From Cupriavidus necator (GTDB lineage Bacteria; Pseudomonadota; Gammaproteobacteria; Burkholderiales; Burkholderiaceae): a stretch of DNA of 64,000 nucleotides. Below, piece by piece: positions 1-10,101 of the stretch. Under the pieces are notes generated by a model. That model was not told where the DNA came from. It did no database searches and was given only the letters and a program-made list of their open reading frames with translations. Where the stretch lies: NCBI GenBank assembly GCA_022041995.1, contig CP074390.1:248001-312000 (forward strand). The letters are read 5' to 3'. The position numbers were made by a program, and so were the translations under genes. Every line of letters starts with the position of its first letter. Within the stretch, counting starts at the first letter, position 1.

Positions 1-136
1 TACAGCCTGCACGGGATCGCCTCTGCCATGCAAGCCGTTGCCTGGCGCGGGCCGGCTGCCATCCGATCGTGGCAGCGGCGTCGCGCCGGACTCCGGGATA
101 AGGGCTACCTGCGCCCCATGTCGCAATCGTGTTGCG

Positions 137-1522
137 TCAGGCGGGCCTGATGTTCTGATTCACTCGGAACAGGTTGGCCGGGTCGTATTTGCGCTTGATC
201 TGCGCCAGTCGCGCATAGTTATCGCGATAGGACGCCTTCACGTTGTCATCCCCCTCGTCCATCATCATGTTGATGTAGCCGCCACCAGCAGAGTGCGGAT
301 GCAGGGCCAGCCAGTAGTCCTTCGCCCACTGCACGATGCGATCGTTGTTGGCCGGGTCGGGATCCACGCCGACGATCACGCTGGCAAAGTTGGCATCGCG
401 GTAGCTGAAGGCCGTGTCGTCGCAACCGGCACGATGCGCTGCGCCATTGATCGGATACAGGTGCATGGTCGAGTGCATCGACGGCAACTGCTGCGCGTAC
501 TTGATGTGCAGATCGATGGCCTTGTCGCTCAGGTCGCTGACGAAGTCGGCTTTCCAGTACCACTGCAGGCCCGCCGGATACAGTCCGTCGAACAGGCTCT
601 GCAGGACAGGCCAGGGGATAGGCCCGGCAAAGTCCACCGCCGGTGGCATGGCCTGGCGAATCGGACGGAAATGCGTGTCGGCCTGATCGAGCGGCCCGGT
701 GTAGCACCACACCACGGCGCACATCTTCTGCAGGTGAACTTCCTCCGGGAAGGGGGCTGCAGGCGGCACCGTGACGAAACCGAACCAGCCATTGATGTGC
801 TGCGGCGCGCTCAGGATGAAGTCGCGCCACCATGCCATCAGTTCGCGTGCCTGGTCCATCGGCCATAGCATCGGGCCACCATAGACCGTGGCAACGGGAT
901 GAGCCTTGAACTCGAACGAGGTCACCACGCCGAAGTTGCCGCCGCCGCCGCGCAATGCCCAGAAGAGGTCGGCGTTTTCCTCGTCGCTTGCGGTAACGAC
1001 GCGCCCGTCGGCCAGCACGACCTCGGCGCTGAGCAGATTGTCGATCGTCAGGCCGTAGGCGCGGCTGAGGTAGCCGATGCCGCCGCCGAGCGTCAGTCCG
1101 CCCACGCCCGTTGTCGAGATGAAGCCACTCGGCGTCGCCAGCCCGTAGGCACTGGCGGCGTGATCCACGTCGCCCCAGGTGCAGCCACCGCCCACCCGCA
1201 GCGTCTTGCGTCCGGCATCGACAAACACGCCCTTCATGGGCGACAGGTCGATCACCAGTCCACCATCGCATGTGCCGAGCCCGGCGCCATTGTGCGCGCC
1301 GCCACGCACGGCCAGCAGCATCCCGCTGTCGCGCGCGGCGTTCACCGCCGCGATGACGTCCGCAACATCGACGCAGCGCGCGATGACCGCAGGACGCTTG
1401 TCGATCATGCCGTTGTACACGGCACGCGCCTGGTCGTAAGCCGCGTCGCCCGGCTGAATCAGTTGTCCCCGAAAATGCGCCTTGAGTCCGGTTGTGACGG
1501 GTTCGCTCAACGAAGCTTCCAT
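137..1522 (-). CDS. FAD-linked oxidoreductase, berberine-bridge-enzyme family
   Basis: A 461-residue PCMH-type flavoprotein. The N-terminal FAD-binding half carries RGGAHNGAG, whose His is the usual covalent flavin attachment residue, followed by a glycine-rich GVGGLTLGGG segment. The C-terminus has the BBE signature YDPANLFRVNQNI. In bicovalent members a Cys precedes the TVGVGG motif; here the aligned position is Ile (PSGFISTTGVGG), so single covalent attachment through His is inferred. Family members oxidise sugars, alcohols or alkaloid-like substrates with O2; the substrate cannot be told here. The ATG has a good upstream AGGAGA. It stands alone, followed on the same strand by nothing obviously linked. 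Confidence 0.9.
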   Translation of the reverse strand: MEASLSEPVTTGLKAHFRGQLIQPGDAAYDQARAVYNGMIDKRPAVIARCVDVADVIAAVNAARDSGMLLAVRGGAHNGAGLGTCDGGLVIDLSPMKGVFVDAGRKTLRVGGGCTWGDVDHAASAYGLATPSGFISTTGVGGLTLGGGIGYLSRAYGLTIDNLLSAEVVLADGRVVTASDEENADLFWALRGGGGNFGVVTSFEFKAHPVATVYGGPMLWPMDQARELMAWWRDFILSAPQHINGWFGFVTVPPAAPFPEEVHLQKMCAVVWCYTGPLDQADTHFRPIRQAMPPAVDFAGPIPWPVLQSLFDGLYPAGLQWYWKADFVSDLSDKAIDLHIKYAQQLPSMHSTMHLYPINGAAHRAGCDDTAFSYRDANFASVIVGVDPDPANNDRIVQWAKDYWLALHPHSAGGGYINMMMDEGDDNVKASYRDNYARLAQIKRKYDPANLFRVNQNIRPA

Positions 1523-1642
1523 GGCTGTCTCCTGTCCGGTTGGTATGCAGGAGTTTTAGCAACCTCGGCGTTTCGAAAGCGTTAGGTGAACCGTTACATG
1601 GGGATTCTGCCTCCCGACCGGCGCGCGGTGGTCGAGCCGAAA

Positions 1643-4600
1643 CTAACGCGCGAGTAACGCCCGCGCCTTGACGATGTCGGGCTGATCGAAGCCCTCGGTG
1701 AATCGCGCAAGCGGCGCCTCGACCACCTCATGCGGATCGACGTGCCCCTGCGAGGTGCGCAGCGTTGCCCATGACAGGGTGGCACGCAGTTCAAGCGGAA
1801 GCGCGCGTTGGGCCGTGGCGATCTCGATCGCCTTGATCAGCGATGACTCGGCTTCGGCAAGGTTTGCGCTGCTGCGCAGCAGCAATTCACCGCGCAGACG
1901 GTACAGCTCGGCGTCCACCCAGTGCTCGCCAGTGCGCCCGGCGCATTCGAACGCCTGGTCAAGAGCCGCCAACGCAGCCTCGGTCTCCCCTACGTCGCCC
2001 AGGCATTCAGCCAGCATGCCCAGATAGAGCGGCAGGCGCAGGCGTGCGCCCGTCGCGTGAAAGCCCTCGATCGCCGCCTGCATCGCCACTACCGCGTTGG
2101 CGCTGGGCGACTGTTTCGCGTTCGCCCAGGCGAGCAGCATGCCTGCCCAGGCGAGGTAGTAGCCTACGTGATATTGCTCCGCGATCTCCTGCGCCTGGCG
2201 GGCATAGTCCAGCGTGAGAGCATGCTCACCGCGCAGCGCATGCTGTGTCGCGAGATAGGACAGCGCAAGCGCCCGGGAGAACGGGTGTGCTACCCGGTTC
2301 GCCACCTCCAGCGCTTCGTGGCCACGCTGAAGGGCCTGATCGGCAAGCCCCCTGAACCATAGTCCGTGCGCCGACCACGCGGCAGCCAGCACGCTGAAGT
2401 TACCGCCCATCAGGGACGCATGCTCGGCGTGTTGGGCTTCGTCATAAGCGGCATGCGCGCGTTGATACGCCGCCTCGGCAGCCACCCAGTCGCCTTGCTG
2501 GACCAGGCTGCCCATGATGTTGGTCCATGCCATCACCGAGTAAGTACCGGAACCCGGCGTCCCCAATCCGGCAATCAGCTCCTCGCTCAGGCTGCGTGCC
2601 TGTGCAAGCTCCGCCCTCACCGCCAGGAAAAATGAAAGGCTGACCTGGGCGCGGGCTTGCTGATTGCTGTCCCCCACCAGCCGGCTCAGTTCCACCGCGC
2701 GTCGCAGCGGCGCCTCCAGTTCGGGGCCGCCCAACCTCGGGCGATGCGAATCGGTGGCGCAAGGTCGAGTTGCAGGGCCAGCGATTGACTGGCGCGCTCC
2801 TGAGGATCGGCAATCCGGTCTGCTTGCACCAGCCCGCGCGTCAGCAATGCAATGGCTTCGTCATAGGCGTAGACACTCTGCGCAACGCCGGCCGCGCGCC
2901 GATAGAATGCCGCCGCCTGGGCTGGCTGGCCCGCTTGCTCATAGTGCGAGGCGATCTGCGCGCTTGCCGCGTCGGGCGCATCGCCTGACGCCTGCTCGAG
3001 CGCTCGCGCCACGCGCAAATGCAGGCGGCGGCGCTGCAGCGGACTCACTTCGGCGTATGCCACGTCGCGGATCTTGTCATGGCTGAAGTCAAACGCCAGA
3101 CCGCCACCGTCGGTCTGACGCACGATGCGCCGCTGCCACAGTTCGTCCAGCGCGCCTGCCAGGGCTTGCTCGCCGAGGTCGCTTGCCTGGGCGAGGATGT
3201 CGGTCGTGAACGCCCTTCCAATGATTGCAGCAACCCCGACGATTTCGCGGGCGCCCGGAGGAAGCTGCGCCAGCCGGTTCGAGATGATGGTGTAAACCTT
3301 GGGCGGCAACTTCGACGCCATGCCGCCCTGTGCGTCCCCGACCGGCATGGTGACGGAGCGGGCCCGCATCATTTCGACCGCAAACAGCGGGTTACCCTCG
3401 CTCTCTTCGAACAGCCGGGTTGCCTCCGCGTCGGCCAACGGCCGGTCCAGGATGTGGGCCGCTATCTTTGCCGTTTCGGCGGCATCGAGTGTCCCCAATG
3501 AGATCTCGATGAACTGGTCGTCGCGGCGCAGTGCGTCCAGCAGCCGGTTCGCCGCGTGCAGCGGCATGATCTCCTCGGGGCGCGCCGTTGCGACCACCAT
3601 CAGCCGTGCCGCCACGTCGAAACGCATCAGGAAGCGCAGCCATTCGAGCGTCTCGCCGTCGCACCATTGCAGGTCGTCGAGCAGCAACAGCAGCGGCCCG
3701 CCTTGTGCAAGCACCGCTCGCGCAAGCGCCTCGAAGAACCGTTGGCGCTGCCAGTATTCGGTAAGCGGCGACGGCGGCGACAGTCCGGATTGCCGGGTGA
3801 GGAGTTCGGGCAACAGGCGCGCGACCTCGGTCAGCCACAGTCTGTCGAGCTTGCCGATCGCGCCACTCAGGCCAGGGCTGCGCAGCCAGCCGGTCACCGG
3901 CGCAAACGCGAGCTGGCCCTCGGCCGCATAGGCGCGCGAATGCGCCGCGGTGATGCCTTGCTCGGACAGATGGACAAGCAGTTCCTCCGCCAGGCGCGAT
4001 TTGCCGATACCGGCTTCGCCCAGGATCAGGACAAACTGCTTGTCGCCCAGCTGGGTACGCTGCCAGACCTCAAGAAGCCGGCGCCATTCGCCATGCCGGC
4101 CAATCATTGGCAGCATCCCATCCCGCGGGCGTTGGCGCTGCATTGACGCGGCCTGCCCAGCCAGCCGCGCATAGGCCTCGCGCATGGGTTCGCCGGGCAG
4201 TACACCCAATTCGCGAGCAAGCGTTTCCACACAGCTTTGATAGACGCGTATGGCCGATGCGTGATCGTGGTTCAGCGCATGCAGGCGCATCAGCGCCAGG
4301 CAGGTGGGTTCGCGGCACGGGTCGAGCCGCTGCAACTGCTGTGTGTACTTCAACGCCTTTGCATAGTCTCGCCGGTCCTCACTCAGTTGACCGAGGCGCG
4401 CGAGCGCCGCGATGCACTGTTCGCGCAACTTTTCGCGCTCGGGGTGGATCCACTCGTCATAGCAGTTGGCCAGCAGGTCACCGCGATAGAGATCCGCGGC
4501 ATGCGTCAGCAGCTCTTCTTCAGCGCCTGCGTCGCCGTGCCTCGAGGCCCTGGCCGCAGCCGCAAGCGCGGACTGGAACTGCGCTACATCGAGGTCGAGC

Positions 4601-4902
4601 GCCGCATCGGGCAGCCATCGCACCGTTTGCGCATCGGCATGGACAAACTGATCTGCCTCCGGCCAGGTCTTGCGCAGCTGAAACAGCAGTTGGCGCAGGG
4701 CATTGCGCGCCTGCGCCTGCGAGGAATCAGGCCAGAACAGTACGGCGAGCTGCTGCCGCGTCTGCGGTGCGTCGCGATGCAGGACAAGGCAGGCGAGCAG
4801 CGCCTGCAAGCGGGGGGAGTTGGCGTTAAACAGGGGCGCGTCAGCGCCGTCGAGCTGGAACTCGCCAAACAAACGGACGGAGAAGCGGGCCTGGGAAGTC
4901 AT
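1643..4902 (-). pseudogene. BTAD/AAA/TPR (SARP-AfsR-like) transcriptional regulator, frameshifted
   Basis: One large regulator read in two frames. The first part (4902 to about 2725) has an N-terminal winged-helix/BTAD region starting RFSVRLFGEFQLDG, then an AAA/NACHT-like ATPase with Walker A GEAGIGKS (near residue 300) and Walker B LLLLLDDLQW (near 405). The second part (about 2725 to 1643) is a TPR-like helical domain. The reading frame switches in the C-run of the coding strand (GGGG at 2723-2726 on the plus strand). Restoring one base gives GWAAPELEAPLRRAVEL and a continuous protein of about 1086 residues, a usual length for the family. I chose ATG 4902 over the earlier in-frame start at 5001 because conserved sequence begins there. 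The shift may be a sequencing error. Targets are unknown. Confidence 0.8.
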
Positions 4903-5046
4903 GCTGGAGCGCAATGCGGCACAAAGCGATGGGGACCCTCCTGCAGGCAGCGTGCGCTGCGCACTGCGGCAGCGCTCGTGCGGGAACTCTCCAACACCCA
5001 AGCCCGCGCGAGCGCCATTCGTGACTATACTCGCGTTGGCGCGGCC

Positions 5047-5355
5047 CTACCCGAAGACCTCGGATGCGTCCGTCATCAATCTAAGCCCATGGGCTCGGAT
5101 TCGCTCCTGGGCACGCCGGGCAAAGACTGATGCATCCAGGTTTGACCCGAGCTTCCGTACGCCGTGGGAGACTCGCCGAAAAATGAAATCAACTTCGTTT
5201 TCGGTGAAGTCGCCGTAGGCAAGGTATGCCCTCAGCATTTCGTTAAGGTAGGCATCACACTCACCTCGCTGCAATACTAGTGCGCTTGCCAGCAGAGACC
5301 GCGAGTGCCACCGCAGCCACCGGCGTCTCCAGTGCTTGTAGTCGTCCTTTACCAA
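5047..5355 (-). CDS. small hypothetical protein
   Basis: A 102-residue basic protein, possibly DNA- or RNA-associated because of its many Arg/Lys near the N-terminus (KHWRRRWLRWHSR). No family was recognised. The start is a TTG preceded by a strong GGAGGGGG ribosome site, which is the main reason to accept it as a gene. It lies upstream of the large BTAD regulator on the same strand, about 145 bases away, so a shared transcript is possible. No membrane segment or signal peptide is visible. Confidence 0.45.
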   Translation of the reverse strand: MVKDDYKHWRRRWLRWHSRSLLASALVLQRGECDAYLNEMLRAYLAYGDFTENEVDFIFRRVSHGVRKLGSNLDASVFARRAQERIRAHGLRLMTDASEVFG

Positions 5356-5662
5356 TTAACCCCCTCCATTGCCCGGCGGCACCTTTCTTTATGCTGCCCG
5401 CAATTGCCAGGGCGTAGGGAGCACGCGGCGCGCTATGTGGAAATCATCATAGCGTGACGGAAATAGCAGGGCAATCGGCTTTCCCCTGAAGAGGGACCCA
5501 CCAAAGAGGGGGGTGGCGAGCCCGCGAGAACAAAGCCAATCAGTGCGCGAGCAGCTGGCATACCGTGCCATCGACCGGATATCACGCCGCTTCTGACTCC
5601 AGCTGCAGCGACGCGCATGGCCGCACGGGCCTCACAGAGGTCACCATCGTGGACATGCCGCC
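5356..5662. other. intergenic stretch with no supported gene
   Basis: About 307 bases between the small TTG-start gene and the end of the AttH-like gene. Short open frames here lack a ribosome site and plausible composition. No strong hairpin with a T-run was seen. Confidence 0.4.
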
Positions 5663-6739
5663 TCAAAGATTGAGGCGCTGGAAATACCCGGTTAGTTCCA
5701 GGTAACCCCGTCCGACCGCCTTGCCTCCCCGCAATGCAGTCACCGCGCCCTCCCAATAGACCGCGCCGGTGCTCGCGCGGCTATCGAGTTCCTGATCATC
5801 CATCAGCGGTGCCAGTTCGAGCGTGAAATCGCCTGCGTTCAACCGCATGGCAACCGGATAGCTGGCGCCGGTACGAGGCGAGCGCCAACGGCGCAGCGGC
5901 ATGAAGCTGACCTCTTCGGGAGCCAGTACCTGGACGCGACCGTCGCTGCCGCGCAGCGTGCCGCCGCCCCAGAACTTGCGCCCCGCCTTGTCCCGGATCT
6001 GGAAGGCCATCAACGCGCCGCCGTCATCCAGGTTGATGCCGAGCCAGTCCCAGCCGACGGCCTCGTCGGCCAGCAAGGTCGACGACCATTCGTGATCCAG
6101 CCAGGCAGTGCCATGCACGGTTTCCTGCTGGCGGCCCCGCTTCAAGGTGCCGCTCACCTTGAGCCCCGGCTGGCTGTAGTAATAGCTCGCCTGGGCCGCC
6201 AGAGGGCCCTTGCGGCTGTAACCCCGTTCGCCCTGTAGCAGCAACCTCTGGCTTGGCTCCATTGTCAGATCGAGCGTGAAATCCCGCGCGGGAATTCTGG
6301 CTCGGTAGCGCCCCGTCATTTCTCGGCGCAGCGACCAGTTGTCGATGTACACATCGGTGTCGGCAGTATCGGCAAGCGCCAGGCCAAAGCCGCTGCGCAC
6401 CGCACGCTGGTCGTGTTGGAGCGTGCCGGCCACAGGATCGCTCAGTGCGACATTGGCGAACAGCAGTTGCTGCGGCGCGAAGCGGCTCGGGTTGGCCTGG
6501 TCGAATTGCGGGCGTGAGCGGAAGAACGTCACCTGGAAGCCGAGCGGCGCTCCTGCCGGCGTCTGCAGCCAGCCGGTGGCATACCACCATTCGGTGCGAT
6601 AGTCGGGGTGCGCGCCGTGGTCGCGCGGGAAGGCCAGGGTTCGGCCTGCGTCGACTGGCGGATAAGCGGGCGCTGCGCCCAGCGCCGCTGCCGCCACGCC
6701 GCAACCCGGCAACAACAGCAGGAATGAGCGCCTCTTCAC
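5663..6739 (-). CDS. AttH/CrtC-like lipocalin-domain exported protein
   Basis: About 358 residues, CrtC/AttH (hydroxyneurosporene-synthase-like lipocalin) family. The conserved early segment HPDYRTEWWYATGWL and the later LDHEWSS are typical. The N-terminus KRRSFLLLLPGC carries an RRxFL twin-arginine-like motif followed by a hydrophobic stretch, so export (possibly Tat, possibly lipidated at the Cys) is inferred. I chose the GTG at 6739 because AGGAGG lies just upstream and the GTG overlaps the permease stop codon (GTGA). It is the last gene of an ATPase-permease-AttH operon. In such operons the AttH protein is thought to act on a lipophilic substrate handled by the ABC transporter; the substrate is unknown. 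Confidence 0.88.
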   Translation of the reverse strand: MKRRSFLLLLPGCGVAAAALGAAPAYPPVDAGRTLAFPRDHGAHPDYRTEWWYATGWLQTPAGAPLGFQVTFFRSRPQFDQANPSRFAPQQLLFANVALSDPVAGTLQHDQRAVRSGFGLALADTADTDVYIDNWSLRREMTGRYRARIPARDFTLDLTMEPSQRLLLQGERGYSRKGPLAAQASYYYSQPGLKVSGTLKRGRQQETVHGTAWLDHEWSSTLLADEAVGWDWLGINLDDGGALMAFQIRDKAGRKFWGGGTLRGSDGRVQVLAPEEVSFMPLRRWRSPRTGASYPVAMRLNAGDFTLELAPLMDDQELDSRASTGAVYWEGAVTALRGGKAVGRGYLELTGYFQRLNL

Positions 6740-9261
6740 CAATCCTCCTGAACCGCGCGCACGGCGCTACGCGACATCGCCTGCCGCCCGCTCGTCAGCG
6801 CAGCCAGCGAGGCCGCCGCCACCACCGCGCTCGCCACCTGGGCCAGGAATGCCCAAGGCATATGCAAACTCATGGTCCAGTGGAACGACTGCGGGTTGAC
6901 AACGTGAACCAGGATCAAGGCGATGACCCATCCCAGCGCAAGACCGGCTACCACGCCAAGCAGAGCGAGTAACGCGCCCTCCAGTGCCAGCATCGCGCCG
7001 ATCTGCCAACGCATGAAGCCGAGATGCCGCAGCATGCCGAATTCGCGCGCGCGCGCCAGGGACTGCGCGCTGAAACTGGCGCCGATGCCGAACAGGCCGA
7101 TCACGACCGCTATGCCCTCCAGCAGGTAGGTCACGGCGAAACTGCGGTCGAAGATTTTCAGGGTGATGGTGCGAATCTCGCCAGGCTCGGCGAAGGTAAT
7201 GTGTTCACCGCCGGCGATGCGCTGGCGCAGCCTTTCCTTGATCTGCGCCGGGCCGGTGCCCTGCTCCAGCCACAGGGCGACGTCAGTGACACGCCGCTCG
7301 TCCGTGAGCCGCCGATAATCGTCCTGGCTGATCACCACCGTACCATACTGGCGTGCGTAATCGCGCCACACGCCGCCCACAAGGAAGGCGACGGGCCGGC
7401 CCTGCAGCGGCAGCGTGATACGTTGCCCCGGGCGGAAGCCATAGAGGTCGACCATCGCCTCGCTGACCCAGACCGCCGGCGGATCTCCCGGCTGCGCCGC
7501 GACGGGCGCAGCCGTCAGCGGCAACCGTGCGCCCGGATCGCGCGGATCGATCGGCCGGGCAATGACCGTTACGGGGGGACGCTGGGGATCAAGCAGGATC
7601 TGGCTCGAACGTAGAAACTCGGCACGCGCAACGCCACGGACGCTGGCGATGGCCGCCTGGTCGTCAAGCGAGAAATACGCGCTATCGCCGTATGACGATG
7701 CACGCAGATAGAGGTCGGCCGGCAGGACATTGTGCAGCCAATCGTCCACCGAGATGCGGAAGCTTGACACCATGATCGCCATCGCGGCCATCAGGCTAAA
7801 GCTGGCGACAATGCCGGCCAGGGCGATGGCCGCGCGGCCCGGCGCGCCGGCGAGCTGGGTCAGGGCAAGCTGCGGCACAGCCTGTCGCGAAGGGGGCAAC
7901 AAGCCGAACACAAGATGCGCCAGCCGTGGCATCAGCAGGATGGCGCCCACCAACAGAAGCGCGATCGCCGCATAACCGAAGACCGGCAGATCCGCTACCG
8001 GCCGCAGTGGCGTCATCCCAAGCCCGGCTGCCATCGCAGCAAGCCCGGTCCACGGCGCGCGCAGCCGCTTGAGCGGGGTCTCCTCATCGCCCGCCTTGAG
8101 CGCCTGCGCCGGCCGCGCGCGGGCGGCCTCCCATGCCGGTGCGAGACTGCCGGACACCGCCGCCGACAGTCCGAGCGCGAAAAAGATCAGCGCGGCCGGC
8201 GCGTCGAAGCGGACCTTGGGCTTGACACCTTCAAAGTAGCCACCGCCCAGATCGCCCCCCGCGTACCCGAGCACCGCGGCGGCGAGGACGAAGCCAAGCG
8301 CCAGGCCGAGCATCGCGCCGAGCGTGCCTTGAGCCGCGCCTTCCGCCAGCAGCAGCCGCAGCAGACCAGCGCGTGTCACCCCCAGGGCGCGCAACAGTGC
8401 AAGCTGCGAGCGCCGCCGCAGCACCGATACAGCCTGCATCGTGAACACCAGGAAGGCGCCTGTGAACAACGCCACCAGCGCAAGCACGTTCAGGTTCACC
8501 CGATAGGCGCGCGACAGGTTGGAAGTTCGGCGCGCGTTGTCCTGCGGCGAACCCGCCACCACCCCTGGCGGCAGCAGCGCGGCCAGCGCTTGCGCAAAGT
8601 TGTCGGTGTCCACTCCCGGCCTGAGCTTGAGGTCGATCCGCTGCAGCAGGCCAAGCCGGTCGAGGCGCCACTGCGCCGCACCGATATCCATCACGCCCAG
8701 GCGCATGCCCTCGCCTGCCGCCGGCAGCGTGCCGGCAATACGCAGCGTAAGCGCGGTGAGCCCGACTTGTACGGTGAGCGGATCCCCGGGCTTGAGATCG
8801 AGCCAGCTCAGCGCCGCCGGCGAAAGGAACACGGCGTCGGGATCGAGAACGTCGAGTTTGCCCGCGCGCTCCTCGGCTGGCCGCCCGATCAGATTGGGTG
8901 TCACAGGCGCCGCCCGGAACACATCGATGCCAAACAGCGTCAGCGCACCGGTGCGCCCCGGCACCCGCGCATTGACTTCCACCACGGGGCTGGCCGCCAC
9001 CACCTCCGGCAGGCCCGCGATGCGCGGATAGAGCGATTCGTCGAAGCCCATGCGCGGCCCGCGGATCTCCAGATCGGCACTCCCCATCAAGGAGCGCACC
9101 GCCTGGGAAAACTCCGCCAGCGCAGCGTGGTTGACCAGATGCACGCCATAGCCCATTGCCACACCGATAGCCACGGCAAGGATGCCGATGATTGCGCGTC
9201 CGGGATGGGCGCGCAATTCGCCCAGGAGTAGCACAAGGCCGAGCGAGCTTCGCATTCGCAT
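6736..9261 (-). CDS. FtsX-family ABC transporter permease
   Basis: An 841-residue inner-membrane permease with two FtsX-type halves. It has an N-terminal transmembrane helix (GRAIIGILAVAIGVAMGYGVHLV), a periplasmic core, a three-helix FtsX block around residues 250-370, a second helix and periplasmic domain, and a final three-helix block. This is the layout of YbbP/LolC-E/MacB-related permeases that work on lipophilic or envelope substrates rather than classic import. The upstream ATPase ends three bases before its ATG and the AttH gene overlaps its stop, so the three form one translationally coupled operon. Confidence 0.92.
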   Translation of the reverse strand: MRMRSSLGLVLLLGELRAHPGRAIIGILAVAIGVAMGYGVHLVNHAALAEFSQAVRSLMGSADLEIRGPRMGFDESLYPRIAGLPEVVAASPVVEVNARVPGRTGALTLFGIDVFRAAPVTPNLIGRPAEERAGKLDVLDPDAVFLSPAALSWLDLKPGDPLTVQVGLTALTLRIAGTLPAAGEGMRLGVMDIGAAQWRLDRLGLLQRIDLKLRPGVDTDNFAQALAALLPPGVVAGSPQDNARRTSNLSRAYRVNLNVLALVALFTGAFLVFTMQAVSVLRRRSQLALLRALGVTRAGLLRLLLAEGAAQGTLGAMLGLALGFVLAAAVLGYAGGDLGGGYFEGVKPKVRFDAPAALIFFALGLSAAVSGSLAPAWEAARARPAQALKAGDEETPLKRLRAPWTGLAAMAAGLGMTPLRPVADLPVFGYAAIALLLVGAILLMPRLAHLVFGLLPPSRQAVPQLALTQLAGAPGRAAIALAGIVASFSLMAAMAIMVSSFRISVDDWLHNVLPADLYLRASSYGDSAYFSLDDQAAIASVRGVARAEFLRSSQILLDPQRPPVTVIARPIDPRDPGARLPLTAAPVAAQPGDPPAVWVSEAMVDLYGFRPGQRITLPLQGRPVAFLVGGVWRDYARQYGTVVISQDDYRRLTDERRVTDVALWLEQGTGPAQIKERLRQRIAGGEHITFAEPGEIRTITLKIFDRSFAVTYLLEGIAVVIGLFGIGASFSAQSLARAREFGMLRHLGFMRWQIGAMLALEGALLALLGVVAGLALGWVIALILVHVVNPQSFHWTMSLHMPWAFLAQVASAVVAAASLAALTSGRQAMSRSAVRAVQEDW

Positions 9262-9264
9262 GGC

Positions 9265-9960
9265 TTAGGCGGCCGCACTGATTGGCGGCAGTGGCCCCAG
9301 CGGCGTCAGGCCCCCTGGCGTCAATTGCAGGACGCGATCCGCCGTCGCCGCAGCCAGTGCCGAGTGCGTGACGATAATCGCGGCTGTGCCATTTGCGTTG
9401 ACCAGTTCGCGCAGCAGGCCCAGCACCCGCGCAGCCGTCTCGCGATCAAGGTTGCCGGTCGGCTCATCTGCCAGCAGCAGCATCGGCCGGTGTACCAGGG
9501 CACGTGCAATCGCCACCCGCTGCAGTTCCCCGCCAGAAAGCTCGCGCGGCAGACTGTCCTCGCGCCCCTCAAGCCCAACCGCAGCGAGCATCTCGGCAAC
9601 GCGCGCCGACGCCTTTTCCCGCTCGAGGCCGTTCAACAGCAGAGGCAGCGCCACGTTCTGCGCCGCGCTCAAATTCGGCAGAACATGGAAGGCCTGGAAC
9701 ACGAACCCCAGCTTTCGCCGCCTCAGCAAGGTTGCGGCATCGTCGTCCAGCTTGCCCAGATCCTGTCCGTCGAACTGGATGCGGCCACTGTCGGGCCGAT
9801 CCAGGCCGGCGATCAGGTGGAGCAGCGTCGACTTGCCCACGCCAGATTCACCCATGACGGCGACATATTCGCCGGCGTCCAGCGCAAGACTGACTCCGCG
9901 GAGAACCGTGCGCGGTCGGGCGCCGTTGTATGTCTTGGAGACGTCGGTAAGGGTCAGCAC
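9265..9960 (-). CDS. ABC transporter ATP-binding protein (LolD/YbbA-type)
   Basis: A 231-residue ATPase of the MacB/LolD/YbbA group. Walker A GESGVGKST is at residues 37-45, the Q-loop follows in the VFQAFHVLP region, the signature is LSGGELQRV, and Walker B is LLLADEPTGNLD. The tail ends with the usual THSALAAATADRVLQL switch region. It would energise the adjacent FtsX-type permease; with the AttH-like protein it probably forms an envelope lipid/lipoprotein or effector-removal complex. It is the first gene of the operon. Confidence 0.93.
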   Translation of the reverse strand: MLTLTDVSKTYNGARPRTVLRGVSLALDAGEYVAVMGESGVGKSTLLHLIAGLDRPDSGRIQFDGQDLGKLDDDAATLLRRRKLGFVFQAFHVLPNLSAAQNVALPLLLNGLEREKASARVAEMLAAVGLEGREDSLPRELSGGELQRVAIARALVHRPMLLLADEPTGNLDRETAARVLGLLRELVNANGTAAIIVTHSALAAATADRVLQLTPGGLTPLGPLPPISAAA

Positions 9961-10101
9961 AATGTTGTCAACCTCGCGTGGCGCGCCTCTCCGTCACCTG
10001 TGACGGGAGAGCGGGCACAAGCCATTCTGCCACCGCTGAAGTGCATGGACTTGTCGAAGAGGGCCGCTAGAAGTAGGACGATTCCCACTGGGTGCTTCAG
10101 G

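Noticed and set aside
38..868. Plus-strand open frame at the left edge
   Set aside because: Antisense to the flavoprotein gene; composition is that of a shadow frame.
5389..5756. Short minus-strand frames between the small hypothetical gene and the AttH-like gene
   Set aside because: No ribosome site and poor amino-acid composition; partly overlap the AttH 3' end.
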